Source of the DNA: Phragmites australis
Lineage: Eukaryota > Streptophyta > Magnoliopsida > Poales > Poaceae
Assembly: GCF_958298935.1 (NCBI RefSeq)
Contig: NC_084940.1
Location: forward strand, 21,385,146-21,449,145
Reading direction: 5' to 3'
DNA length: 64,000 nt
The position numbers and the translations under genes are program-made. The notes below the pieces were generated by a model. It was not told the origin of the DNA. It saw only the letters and a program-made list of their open reading frames with translations, and did not search any database. Positions 12,301 through 24,545 of the stretch are shown piece by piece (position 1 is the stretch's first letter; every line of letters begins with the position of its first letter).

Positions 12301-14469
12301 TGAAAGTACAATGATGTCACCTAGAAGTGGCTCAACTACTGCACAATGACCCTAAATAAGTGTGAAAGTTACAATCCCAGGGTAACAAGAATTACTCTAA
12401 TCTAGCGAGAGATATACAATAAAACTTAAATTGAAAAAGCCTGAAAACACTGTTCATCTACCTGAAAACACTGTTTATCCGGAGTCTCCGGGTTGTGTAG
12501 GTCCGAAGTCTCCGGGAAAATCTGCAATCTCTGGATTCTATAAAAAACAGAGCTTGAAACTGAAATAAAAAGATGTCTAAAGAGTTCTAGCTCAAATCAA
12601 GTGATGTTGTGTATTCCAAGAGATTATTCTAAGTAGATCCACGGAGAACTTACAGTCAAATACACACAAACAAGTAGATCGAGCAATATGCATAAAGATT
12701 TGAACAAGAACTTAAAAATAAGGGAACAAGAGATGAGACACAAAGATTTGTTTCCCGAAGTTCGGATTCACCACCGTGAATCCTACATCTCCGTTGAGAA
12801 AGCTCCAACGAGCCGGGTCTTTTTCAACTGCTTTCCTCGATCCACTCTTGATCTCTTCCCTTACGGAGGCAAGATCGACCTTCACAAACTTTACCGCGGC
12901 TCACCACACGCATGGGAGCTCACCGGAAAAAACCTAGCCAGCTAGGAGGCTTCACCTCCAAGAGTAACAAATGCAATCGAACTTCTTGTTGATGAACTCG
13001 AGTGCTCAAGATGCGATTTATGCTCACTTGCTCTCAATCTTCCAATCTTTCAACCCAACTCACTTTTATTCTCAAATTGCACACTATAATGGAGTGGGGA
13101 GGAGTTATTTTTGCTCTAAAATGTGTTTCTTTCGTGCCCTAGCAGCAACCCCAAAGGATGGTGGTAAGGGGATATAAATACCCACCTCCAAAAAACTAGT
13201 TGTTGAAGACTTTTTTGGCCTGACCTGGAGTATCCGGGGTACTTCGAAGTATCCGGGTCAACTGAAACAGCCCAACTCGAGACTCTCTAGCGAAGCCTCA
13301 CCCGAACACTCTGGACAACCCGGAGTATTCGGCCTACCCCGGAGTATCCGGGTACACATACCAACTGAATTCATGACCTAAAACATATAGGATAAAATTA
13401 GGAACACTCTAAAACCCAACTCGGACACTTTCACACATTCCGCTTCGGATTTCTGAAAAGAACTCTCTCTATGGGTTTGGTTAGAAACTCTTGAGCACTG
13501 ATACACGACAATTAGCTCACGTTGCATCCCTCTTAATACTGCGGCATACCTATACTCAATTCAAAGATAAAACTCCTTTGAACCACTTTGAGCATTTGAA
13601 AACTTTCAAGTACCGCTTCTTTCTTTCAAACCTTGAGGGTTGCCAACTTCCATATATTCTTCACTCCATCTCTTCTTGATTCTTCATATGATTGATGTGA
13701 ATCATCCATAGCTTCCCATGGCCTCGCACGGTCCATCGGCACAAAGCCTTCACTCGCTCTTCACCACTGCCTTGGTCCTTCGACGTCAAGCTATTTGCTT
13801 GCCCTTCACCAATGGATGGTCCATCGCAGCCGAGTCTTGCTTACCCTTCACTGTCTTGCCACAGAAAATCACTTTGTATTCTACATCTTCAAGGAATTCA
13901 CTTTATCAAATATAGAGTCCACTCTTGTTCTTCACTCTTGGCACATATGATTTCAATTCAACTTATACCTTCTTATGGATCCTAACTCCAACTCACTCTT
14001 AAACACATAGCACACGGGTTAGTCCATAAAACTCTATTGATAAGTCATACCTTTAGTTACTTGATCTCCACAAGTAACTTAGGCTTCAAGCTTATTGCCA
14101 ATCTTATTGAGCTTTTTCTTCTTATGAGCATCACTAAAATCTCAATGACTTTTTGATGCAATTCTTTGAACTCATGGCATTTCTCAAAGAATCCATGCTT
14201 CATCATTTATGCATCTCCTATGGAATAACCTAATAGCAATTCTCAATATGATTGTTAGTCCATAAGCATTGTCATCACTTACCTGAGCATCACCTAGAGC
14301 TCATTCATCTCGATGCATTTTCAATTTCCCCATTCACCTAGAGCTCATGCATATATCTCATCCATGCATCACCTATAGAACAACCTACTAACAAACTCAA
14401 CACCATTGTTAGTCTATAGGTATTGTCATTAATTACCAAAACCACACATAGGGGCTAGATGCACTTTTA
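12301..14469 (-). repeat. 3' LTR of the copia-type element
   Basis: It is homologous to 21177-23527. It lacks about 90 bp near 12326 and a block of about 100 bp corresponding to 22335-22435, hence 2169 versus 2351 bp. The end reads GCACTTTTA where the other copy has GCACTTTCA. Open frames such as 12688-12945 recur in both LTRs only because LTRs are copies. Both LTRs are rich in CCGGAGTATCCGGG-like motifs. Confidence 0.85.
13171..13180. promoter_or_regulatory. TATA-like element in copia 3' LTR
   Basis: GATATAAATA occurs in the same context at 22168-22177 in the 5' LTR. The better TATA match (TATAAATA) is on the plus strand, antisense to the element. The minus strand reads TATTTATATC. The active strand cannot be told from sequence. 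Confidence 0.35.
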
Positions 14470-14484
14470 ATCTCCCCCATTTTA
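14470..14484 (-). other. Polypurine tract of the copia-type element
   Basis: The minus strand reads AAAATGGGGGAGAT directly before the 3' LTR, the expected start of plus-strand DNA synthesis. Confidence 0.75.
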
Positions 14485-17400
14485 GTAATTGATGACAATC
14501 TCACTAGATGATTATATTTGACAAAATTTAAAGTTCTAAGTATACATATAATCCGAAGATGAATGTATACAAAGAACAAGGTTTGGAAATATCAAATATC
14601 ACAAAGATATTTGAGATTGCCAAAACTAGTTTTACTAGCATCAAACACCGCAAAGGTTTTGATGTTAGTAAAAACCAACATATGTATATAATAAACTCCC
14701 CCACAATCTATGCATGTGTGAATGAATTTTGAATATCATTGCATATATTGTCTATCTCAAATTTTGGACGGAGTTTTCTTTATACATATCAAGAAAGCGT
14801 GACAAAGTATGTATGAAGATGAATATGCTCATGCAAAGCAAAACTTTCACCTCATTTCACAAAGGCATACATTCAATTCTCCCCTAATTGACATCTTCCC
14901 CCTATAAGCAAATTATCCTCCATAAGCAAAGCCCTTTTACAAAATATAACATCTGGTCCAAATTCTCCCCCAATTGACATCAATACCAAAATGGAATCAT
15001 CAAAACGAATTCTCCCCCAATTGACGTCAAATTGACAAGAATCATAGAGGACCTGCTAAAAGAGAAATTCTCCCAAAAATCATTCAAAGCACATTAGCTC
15101 TATCCCACAAAAGGAATCATCGAAAGCTAGTGCAAGACCATGTATAGTGTAAACTCCTCAAGATATGTGTATTTTTCATAATTTGAGTTAAACCAAATAC
15201 ACTTATTCAAATATAAGTTATGTGAGGAGAACAAGTTATACAATAGTTCAAAAGGGGTTCAAAGAGATGCCAAAAAGATTTTAAAAAAATACCAATTGAA
15301 AAATGATATCAAATGCCATAGCAAAGATATTAAAAAATCAAAGGATATCAATTGCATACCTACAAGAGATACCAATTGAAAATCCAAAGCATTCTATTTG
15401 AAAGAGATACCAATTCCAATTGATATAGATGTCAATTGAAAAAAATTCAATTGAAGGCAAATCAAGCATGAGTCAGAAATAAATATCCAAAGCACAAGTA
15501 CAATGGATTAGGCTCTAAGTTGAACACAGCAAAATTGTTGACAATATAACGAATTTCTCGTTTATCACAAAGTGTCAACATCACATGAGCATATATGTCC
15601 AAAAGAGCAATTTAAAGTGAACTATAAACCTCAAGCAAAAGATTTTGCAATTTCATCAATATTGCATATATGAGCAACTCAAACATTTGATACAAAATCT
15701 TTTGCATATTTGGGATTGTATGGATCATAAACATGATTATAGAGTTCCCACAAAAAATATGCTACTTCAAATTGCTCATATGTGCAATAAAGAGATTTTC
15801 TTTTAAACATTTGCATGAAAAACAAATTTTTGCAAGTTATTTTCATGCATGATGCAATCTACACAAGATTGAATCTTTGACATTAAATGCATGAATTAAG
15901 AGCAAATTACCAATGAGAGGGCATTAGATTGATGGAGTAGATCATTGTTCATCCTTGCTTGGCTTTACATTGATATGGTCCTTCTTTATAATTCCAATTG
16001 AAGTTGAAGTAGAGGGTCTTCTTTTGAATACCAATTGTAAGAATTTCCAAATTGAATATCAATTGAAGGATAGAGACCATATTCATGAATTTCAATTGAA
16101 ATGATCTTCTACTTGAAAGGACCTTTAATATGATTAACCCAAGCTTCCAATGCATCTCTATTGTACCTAAAACTTATTCAAATACAATTTGGTCCCCAAC
16201 TAATTGGGTCCCAAGAGGTTAGCAAAACCACCATATAGAGCAAACTCTCCCATAAACTTGTGCATATTGATCTGACATGGAAATGATAACAATTGAAGTT
16301 CATACTAATAGATAGATACCAATTGAAAATATATACTGAATGAAGGTATATACCAATTGAAATCAAATGAAAGCTCTATTCACCTTTTAGACAATAAAAG
16401 CACTTGAGAGAGACTTACTCTAAATATAGGATCAAATAGAGCAAACATGCTATATATATTAATATTTAAGTCAAACAAGCATGCTCGTCACTTTCAAGAT
16501 CCGATAAAGATATAATTTGGATAAAAATAGCATATGAGACTTGAAGATACTAAATGAAAGACAAATATCAAAAAGTTGTCCAAATTACATTTAAGACAAA
16601 AGGTTAACAAATGATCACTCACAAAGTTCAACAAATGAAGTAAGCAAGATTTGAGCATATGGAGACATGGATAAGTTCCAAACATGCTCAAAAATTTATC
16701 TCAAGCAAGTATATTGAAAATAATTCAAGCATTGAGATAACAAGCTTTTATGAACTCTAAGAGGAAAGTTTCCTTGAGGAAACCAATATTCCTAGCATAG
16801 GAGTTAAATTAAATCTTTCACATAGAAGAAAGTCACTTGGAAGCAAGAATTTAAACAAAGATGATTAGCAAGGATTACCACTTGTATTATTACTTATTGT
16901 AAGAAAACAATGGTATATGGAGATATCACAAGTCAGTAATTGCAACAAGGCATGGATCAATTTTCTTTCAAGAAGCATGAAAGAAGGATTATAGAAATTA
17001 AACACATGCTTCAAACACATTCTTCACAAAGTCAACTATTGCAAGAAACACAAATAAAAACAATAGTTGATTTGATCCGAATGAGAAATGATTCAAATTA
17101 AAAATCTAGAGATTGAAAAGATCACTAGATAAGCACCACGAATCTCAAGTTTCAATTTAAACCAAAAGCGGATCAATTAATGGATTCTTGCAAAAATGAG
17201 CTTTATATGAGCTTAACATACCACATAGATGCTAGATAAATAATAATATCAATCCTACATGGTATTGCTCAAATGTTCACAAATTATGGGTATTTAAGAT
17301 GCATAAAGCATAATACTCCCCCATAATGTGATAATCCATTAATATCTCCAAAAGAGAGCCAAATAGAATTCAATAAGATGAATAAGATCAAATAAGGCTC

Positions 17401-18750
17401 CAAAACCACTATCAACACATGAAAGTGCAATGCATCCTACACATACTAGTTATATGACCTACACATACTAGTTGGTAAGAAAAGTAGATGCACTAGAAAC
17501 AAATTCGTAGCACACTTATCAAGCAATCAAGACATATATGAATATGAAACAAGTAAGCATGGAAAGATTACAATAAAGTCTACACATACTAGCATAAGCA
17601 TAAGCTCTAAACAAGTATAGATACACAACCTACACATGCAAAAAGCTAGAACTTCCAGAATTGACAGAATCCGAATACTCCGAGTGGACCCGAAGACTCC
17701 GGGTTTTATCAACTCGACAGAGACACCCAGGAGTTTGAGAACCTCCAGAATCCAGATACTCTGGTCTAGGCCGGACTCTCCGAGTTCTGGAGGATGACAG
17801 AACATGTGTAGGGCAACAAATCTAGCACAATGATGTAAACATGAATTTAAGGCATTGTGATAGAATCTTACCTTCATAGAGAGACATTGGATAGATAACA
17901 AACATATTTTCACAAAACTTGACTCTTTAATCAATTAGATAATTCTTCAAAATAATTAGCTAAGTCTCCAATGTCCTCCATTTCACCAAGAGATTAAACA
18001 CAAATTTCACTAGAAGAAATATTAGTCTCAAAGCACAAAACATAGGATGAGCTCCCCATATATATGTGCATCCAAGTACTTGAATTAATTGTAACATGCA
18101 CTTAGTACTTGAATTACTTGTAAGAATCTAGAGGAGTTTACCCTATATTTTGAGTTAAGGCACAAAAGGAATTTACAAAAGAAATACTTGTGCCAAAAAT
18201 GAACTTACAACCATGAGATAGTGTAGATTACCACAAGATGTGAATTTGCTTAGCAATCTATTATGTGAGAAGCTTTATTGGGTATAAGCTATTGTATTTG
18301 AATGGAGTGTGTATTTATTTGACTTGAGATTTATTCTTCTCACTTCATTTCTTGTGACGTGATTGAGTTCATTTTTCATAGCTATCACCAAGTATCCATT
18401 ACCTACAATATTAACAAAATCTTGCTCTACTACGGAGCCATTAAAAGCATCATATTACACAAAGTATAAATTTTGCTCAAATTTTGTCTAGCCACATTCA
18501 AGTGCTCACGACCATGAAAAATTGTGAAAATTTGCACCTATGCTAAGCTAAGTGGCTAGATAACTCAAGTTAGATACTTGTTACCAAGATGTCATTGAAG
18601 ATTGAAATAAAGAAATAATCCACTGTTGACACTTCTTTCCAAATATCATGAGAAAGCCCAATTTGAAAGAATCTTGAGATGAGATATCCAATATAATTCC
18701 TCTCAAGCAAGTCAAGTCTTCAATGCACCTCCAAGTACCTATTTAGCAAA
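14485..18750 (-). other. Long non-coding interior of the copia-type element
   Basis: This is 4.3 kb of AT-rich DNA with no credible ORF; the 135-codon frame at 17527-17934 is isolated and unlike any retroelement protein. It holds repeated polypurine-like tracts, seen on the plus strand as CTCCCCC or CTCCCC at 14695-14702, 14876-14890, 14895-14903, 14961-14977, 15007-15026, 15065-15076 and 17311-17325, several followed by AATTGAC. It also holds many scattered CAATTGAAA/ACCAATTGA words (15280-16370) and a patch of CCGGAG/CTCCGG words at 17670-17790 like those in the LTRs. Confidence 0.65.
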
Positions 18751-21027
18751 TTAAGCACTTTGTGGTACCCAAACCATGTTGGGTCCTTTAAGGTTAGTCA
18801 CGAGAGACTTAGGCACCCAAATGGCCCTTGCATTGGCATGAGGTGAACTAATCACCTTAGCAACACAAGTACCACTTTCGACCTTCCTAAGCGATAAATC
18901 ATTATCAATTGAAGAGTTAGGCTTAGGAATGTTACCAATAGGACAATTTTTACCAATATGTCCCTTGGCCGAGCAAGCATAGCAAATGCGGTGCATGTTC
19001 TTGTAAGATGCCTTCTCATCTTTCTTCTTGCTTGCTTCCTTGCCGGTGAGCCTCTTCCTTGATGACATAAGGCCTTCATTCTTCATGTAGAGGCATGATG
19101 CAATTTCATGTCCCTTCTCATTCCATCCATAACACTTCCTCTTGCTTCTTTTAGTTTTCTTCTTTGAAAATGTGGTCTTGTCATCAACCTTGTTGGAACA
19201 CATAGAGGAATAGTGTCCCATGCTTGAGCACTTGAAGCACTTGACATGAGCCATCTTCTCATCTTGGCTCTTGCTCATGTCCTTCTCTTCTTTCTTCAAG
19301 GAGCAATCTCTCACATGGTGACCCTCCTTGTTGCACTTGAAGCAAGTGATGAGAGTCTTGTTCTTCTTTTGTTCTTGCCCCTTGATCTTAGCATTGTTGG
19401 ACTTGTTCTGCTTGTTGGATTTCACTTCAAGTCCATGATCCTTGTGCTTCATATTCTTACCTACATGATCTAAGTCACATGTAGTGCTCGTGGAAATATT
19501 TGCTTGAGAGCAACAAGGGTTAGTAACCAATTCATCCTTGGATATAGAATTGACATAAAAAGAATTGCTAGAAGTAGCACACGTAAAATTTACATTAGAC
19601 AAAGAAAGTGTGCTAATGTTCACATGAGGTTCATATGATTTTACCGTTGTGATAATTACCTCATGAGCTATTTCTAGCATGGCATGTGAGTCCACAAGGT
19701 TTTCATGAGAGCACACAAGCTCATCATGATTTTCTTGCAAAGCGACATGCTTGCTAGTAAGCTTTTCAACTTGAGACCTTAGCTCAATATTTTATTTCTC
19801 CAAAAATGCTACATAAGAATTAGAGTTAGTAGCATAAGCATCATCAATAGGAGAAATAGTAGATTTGTCCTTAGATAAAACATTGAAATTAGGACATGAC
19901 ATTTCTAAATCCACTAGAGACATAGCATCTAATTTATCAAGCAAAAAGATATGCTTAACTTTAAGATCCCCATAAAGATTGGATAAAGAACTATGGGATT
20001 CTTGAAGTTCTTCATATTTCACATTTAAAGCTTTAAGTTCCTCAATTTTCTCAATGAGGAATTCCTCTTGCCTCTCAAGGATTTCTTCTAAGCCTTCCAT
20101 GGTGGTCATGAGCTTGATCATTTTAGACAAATTCTTTTTGCTCAAAAGATCAAACCTGAGTTCATCACTATCACTAGCACTAGAACTAGCGTTAGCATTA
20201 TTAATCTCACTTACTGATTTTCTTTTACCTTTTGCCATAAGGCACAATGGAGAATCGATGTGAGAGGATGAGCACCTTGGAGAAGTGGATGCTTCACTTC
20301 CAAGTTGAGAACAATCCATGCTATAATGTCCGTGTTGGTGACAAATGTAGCAAGCTTGACTTGTCCTTGATCTTCTCCTAGATGAAGTTCTCTTGTTGAT
20401 TTTTGTTGTAGCTTCTCCACCTAGGCTTTGTCTCTCATAGACTTCTATTTTCTTCAAAATGTTAGTCTCACAAGTACTAGAGGAAATAGATGCATCATTA
20501 TGAGGACAAAGAACCATATCATCATGATAAATATGTATTTTTACACTAGATGATATGCAGGAGTTATCAACACTAGCAGATATAGAAGTTTCATCGCAAG
20601 TGTTGTTAAAGTCCAAAGGAGGAGTTGGACAAATGCTAACCCCACTCACCATTTTATTACCTTGCTCGGAGTAGTATGTTGGTGAGGCAGTTTGCGCGGC
20701 AAGACCACTTTGATCGACGGAGGAAATTATTTGAGGCTCTTCATGATGTGTTGATGAAGTTGAGCAATCCTCAAATGATGCCTCCAAAATAAGTTTTTCT
20801 TCATCACATTTGGACTTGTCATATCTTTCTTTGAGAGTAGTCCAAATGAGATGAGCCTCCTCAAGCGGCAAGATCGATTCAACAACATCTATGCTCAAAT
20901 CATTAAATAAGACATTAGTAGTTTGAGCATTGAGATGTATGCATTTCTCTTCCTCTTCAGGTGATACGAGTTTATCATGAGGAGGAGAAATGCTTACATC
21001 TACAACTCGCTCTGTTTGAGGACCCAT
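18751..21027 (-). pseudogene. Five-zinc-knuckle Gag of the copia-type element, split by one stop
   Basis: This is a nucleocapsid-like RNA-binding protein. The first frame (21027-19792, 411 codons) starts MGPQTERVVD and has a Gag-like helix near residues 59-72 (HLIWTTLKERYDKS), a CCHC knuckle at 226-239 (CYICHQHGHYSMDC) and a predicted coiled coil at about 305-370. A stop at 19792-19794 interrupts the frame, which continues directly, still coiled-coil, into 19740-18751 (329 codons from the first Met). That part has CCHC knuckles at residues 133-146, 168-181 and 253-266 and a damaged one at 203-216 (CYGW..., second Cys lost), then a basic stretch and the tail KGPNMVWVPQSA. Five knuckles is unusual; one or two is typical for Gag. 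The N-terminus looks short for a copia Gag. No pol follows. It may have been functional until recently, since only one stop separates the halves. Confidence 0.75.
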
Positions 21028-21161
21028 ACCCTAAATATATTAAGCATGTGAGTACTCAATTCAAAGTAATTAGAACCATGTAATAGGAGTGGCTCTATGT
21101 GCACTAATCCGCTAGTCGACATCTTTACTCTCTAGGCGGTAAAGCCCAAAAAGAGAGACTT

Positions 21162-21174
21162 GGCTCTGATACCA
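21162..21174 (-). other. Primer-binding site of the copia-type element
   Basis: The minus strand reads TGGTATCAGAGCC, a perfect match to the usual plant initiator-tRNA-Met site, two bases from the 5' LTR end. Confidence 0.9.
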
Positions 21175-21176
21175 AT

Positions 21177-23527
21177 TGAAAGGACAATGATGTCGCCTAG
21201 ATGGGGGTGAATAGGCGTTTTTGCAAAAATTCATCCCCTTTTACCGTTGGCCTAAACTTGAAGCGGAATATAAACTAATGGATTTTTCACAAGTGAAAAA
21301 CCTAAATATGCTAGACTCAACTAGTGCACAATCACCCTAAATAAGTGTGAAAGTTACAATCCTAGGGTGACAAGAATTACTCTAATCTAGCGAGAGATAT
21401 GCAATAAAACTTAAATTGAAAAAGGGCTGAAAACACTGTTCAAACACTTGAAATAACTATTCATCTGGAGTATCCCCGGATACTCCGGGTTGTATAGGTT
21501 CGGAGTCTCTGAGAAAATCCGGAATCCCCGGATTCTGTACAGAACAGAGCTCAAAACTGAAATAAAAGGATGTCTAAAGAGTTCTAGCTCAAACCATGTG
21601 ATGTCGTGCATTCGAAGAGATGATTCCAAGTAGAACCACGGATAACCTACACTCAAATACACAGAAACAAATAGATCGAGTAATATGCACAAAGATTTCA
21701 ACAAGAACTTAAAAATAAGTGAACAAGAGATGAGACATAAAGATTTGTTTCCCGAAGTTCGGATTCACCACTGTGAATCCTACATCTCCGTTGAGGAAGC
21801 TCCAATGAGCCGGGTCTCTTTCAACCGCTTTCCTCGATCCACTCTTGATCTCTTCCCTTACGGAGGTGAGATCGACCTTCACAAACTTTCCCACAGCTCA
21901 CCACACATGCGGGAGCTCGCTAGGCAACACCTAGCCGGCTAAGAGGCTTCACCTCCAAGAGTAAAAAATGCAATTGATCTTCTTGCCGATGAACTCGAGT
22001 GCTCAAGATGGGATTTATGCTCACTTGCTCTCAATCTTCCAATCTCTCAACCCAACTTACTTTTCTTCTCAAATCACATACTATAATGGAGTGGGGAGGA
22101 GTTATTTTGGCTCTAAAATGTGTTTCTTTCGTGCCCTAGCAGCAACCCCAAAGGATGGGGGTGACGGGATATAAATACCCACCTCCAAAAAACTAGCCGT
22201 TGGAGACTTTTCTGGCCTCACCCGGAGTATCCGGGGTACTCCGGAGTATCTAGGTCAACTGAAACAGCCCAACCCAAGACTCTCTGGTGGAGCCTCACCC
22301 GGAGACTCCGGACAACCCAGAGTATCCGGGTTCAGCATAGCTGACCTCTGAAAAATGGCGATAACTTTTGATCTCGGAGTCCGATTTCGACGATTTTGGA
22401 CTGTATGGAAAGCTTATTTAGAGGGCTAAACATACCAATAGAATTCATGACCTAAAACATATAGGATCAAATTAGGAACACTCTAAAACCCAATTCAGAC
22501 ACTTTCACACTTTCCACTCTGGATTTCTAAAAAGAACTCTCTCTATGGGTTTGGTTAGAAACTCTTGAGCAGTGAGACACAACAATTAACTCACGTTGCA
22601 TCCCTCTTAATAGTGCGGCAACCTATACTCAAATTCAAAGATAAAACTCGTTTGAACCACTTTGAGCATTTGAAAACATTCAAGTACCGCTTCTTTCTTT
22701 CAAACCTTGAGGGTTGCCAACTTCCATATATTCATCACTCCATCTCTTCTTGATTCTTCATATGATTAGCGTGAATCATCCATAGCTTCCCATGGCCTCG
22801 CACAATCCATTGGTGCAAAGCCTTCACTCGCTCTTCACCACTGCCTTGGTCCTTTGGCGCCAAGCCATTTGCTTGCCCTTCACCACTGGATGGTCCATCG
22901 CAGCCGAGTCTTGCTTACCCTTCACCGTCTTGCCATAGAAAACCACTTTTGGCACATCTTCAAGGAATTCATTTTATCAAATATGGAGTCCACTCTTGTT
23001 CTTCACTCTTGGCACATATGATTTCAAATCAACTTATACCTTCTTATGGATCCTAACCCCAACTCACTCTTAAACACATAGCACACGGGTTAGTCCATAA
23101 AACTCTATTGACAAGTCATACCTTTAGTTACTTGATCTCCACAAGTAACTTAGCCTTCAAGCTTATTGCCAATCTTATTGAGCTTCTTCTTCTTCTTATG
23201 AGCACCGCTAAAATCTCAATGACTTTTGATGCAATTCTTTGAACTCGTGGCATTTCTCAAAGAATCCATGCTTCATCATTTACGCATCTCCTATGGAATA
23301 ACCTAATAGCAATTCTCAATATGATTTTTGGTCCATAGGCATGTTCATCACCTAGAGCTCATTCATCATGATGCATTTTCAATTTCCTCATTCACCTAGA
23401 GCTCATTCATATCTCTCATCCATGCATCACCTATGGAACAACCTACTAACAAACTCAACACCATTGTTAGTCCATTGGTATTGTCATTAATTACAAAAAT
23501 CACACATAGGGGCTAGATGCACTTTCA
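21177..23527 (-). repeat. 5' LTR of the copia-type element
   Basis: The LTR is 2351 bp, TGAAAGGACA...TGCACTTTCA. It is the more complete of the pair. Repeated CCGGAGTATCCGGG-like words occur at 21467-21540 and 22218-22335. Confidence 0.9.
22168..22177. promoter_or_regulatory. TATA-like element in copia 5' LTR
   Basis: GATATAAATA lies in a context conserved with 13171-13180. Strand assignment is uncertain for the same reason. Confidence 0.35.
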
Positions 23528-24258
23528 GCGACGCGTGGTGCTGACTTAGATCACATAATCTAACTAGACTTATGTGCCACACGGTGGCTTCCTAGTGGCT
23601 CACGAAGGGATATGGTTGGATCTAATCATGGTCATTCATTAATGATCAAATGAATGAGGGCAATTGGGGAGGGTTGGCGGCCGGCGGTGATAGATAAGCG
23701 GCGGCGCCACCTCAGTTCTCGCCAGAGCATTGCCGGTGACACACGGGATCACGCTACGGGCTTCCAGACTCGATGGGAAGCAACACAAATGAAAGAGACA
23801 GTGATGGGGATTCTCATTGAGGGCTTCACGTTGGCCGGAGATGCCTCAGCGGTGGTCGGTGACGGTGAGAAGGCGACGGTGGGGTCGAAGCTCAACAGGG
23901 GCTCGGCTACGGTGACAGAAAAGCAAATCTGCAAGCTCAGAGAGCTCGTTAGAGGTCCTGCGAAGCCGAAGAGAGGGTTAGCGGGCCTCGGAGCACGATC
24001 GAGGGGGATGGCAACGGTGAGACGGTGATGATTCTTACTGGAGCTTGGTGGGGAGGTCATGCAGTGGCAAATCTGTGTTGAGGGGTGGTGGAGAATACTC
24101 CTCGTGCTTCTGGGAAGCCAACGGCTAGTTCGGAGTCACTAGGGAGAGCTGGACGCGTTGGACAGCCCGTGGAGGAGCTTCAGGGCGGCAATGGTAGCGG
24201 TGCGATTTGGGGTGGCTGGGAGGAGGGAGAACGGGAGGGTGACGGGGTGCTGTGGAGG

Positions 24259-24270
24259 CCATTTATAGTG
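24259..24270 (-). promoter_or_regulatory. Putative TATA box of Tekay-A 5' LTR
   Basis: The minus strand contains CTATAAATGG, conserved with 4956-4968. The AG/CT repeat lies about 155 bp upstream in the transcription direction. Confidence 0.5.
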
Positions 24271-24419
24271 CAGAGAGGGAGCGGCCCATTGGGAGACATG
24301 GGTCACAGGCATGGGATGTGGGCAGCGAAATCGGGTGGTGTTGTTGCAGCGCAAGCGCGGGCGCGGGTGCAGGCGTAGGAGGAGCGGGGGGAGAGGGATG
24401 ACGAGTGGGTTTGGCTTGT

Positions 24420-24420
<1 letters not shown>

Positions 24421-24487
<67 letters not shown>
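24421..24487. repeat. AG/CT microsatellite
   Basis: About 33 uninterrupted AG units lie in the upstream part of the Tekay-A 5' LTR. A shorter array (29795-29841) sits in the comparable region of the Tekay-C LTR. Confidence 0.95.
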
Positions 24488-24491
<4 letters not shown>

Positions 24492-24545
24492 TGGGCTAGG
24501 CTACGCGTGGGGGAAACGGGTCGCAACAAATGTGGGCATCACAGT

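Larger units (their letters stand above)
12301..23527 (-). mobile_element. Non-autonomous Ty1/copia-type LTR element with gag only (Sirevirus-like)
   Basis: The element is 11,227 bp, bounded by TGAAAGTACA...TGCACTTTCA and flanked by ACGAC (12296-12300) and GCGAC (23528-23532), a 5-bp target duplication with one change. The empty site exists at 4229-4233. Its direction is minus, from the primer-binding site (21162-21174), the polypurine tract (14470-14484) and gag (18751-21027). It lacks protease, integrase, RT and RNase H entirely: the 4.3 kb between gag and the 3' LTR has no such motif. Repeated polypurine-like tracts upstream of the 3' LTR are a known hallmark of Sireviruses, hence the lineage call. 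It would need enzymes in trans. Confidence 0.8.
23528..24545 (-). repeat. 5' LTR of Tekay-A, part 2
   Basis: It resumes the LTR interrupted at 12300 and aligns with 4234-4990. The extra 250 bp at right (24290-24545) is upstream promoter sequence missing from the 3' LTR, including a long AG repeat. The true LTR start is not visible: at about 24545 the sequence passes into a CRM-like gag scrap. Confidence 0.75.

Noticed and set aside
12688..12945. 85-codon ORF repeated at 21685-21942 as a conserved gene
   Set aside because: The two are the same LTR position; LTRs are copies by mechanism, so repetition is not evidence of coding.
17527..17934. 135-codon minus-strand ORF in the non-coding interior of the copia-type element
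   Set aside because: Isolated, biased to hydrophobic/Cys residues expected from AT-rich antisense DNA, no motif and no second copy.
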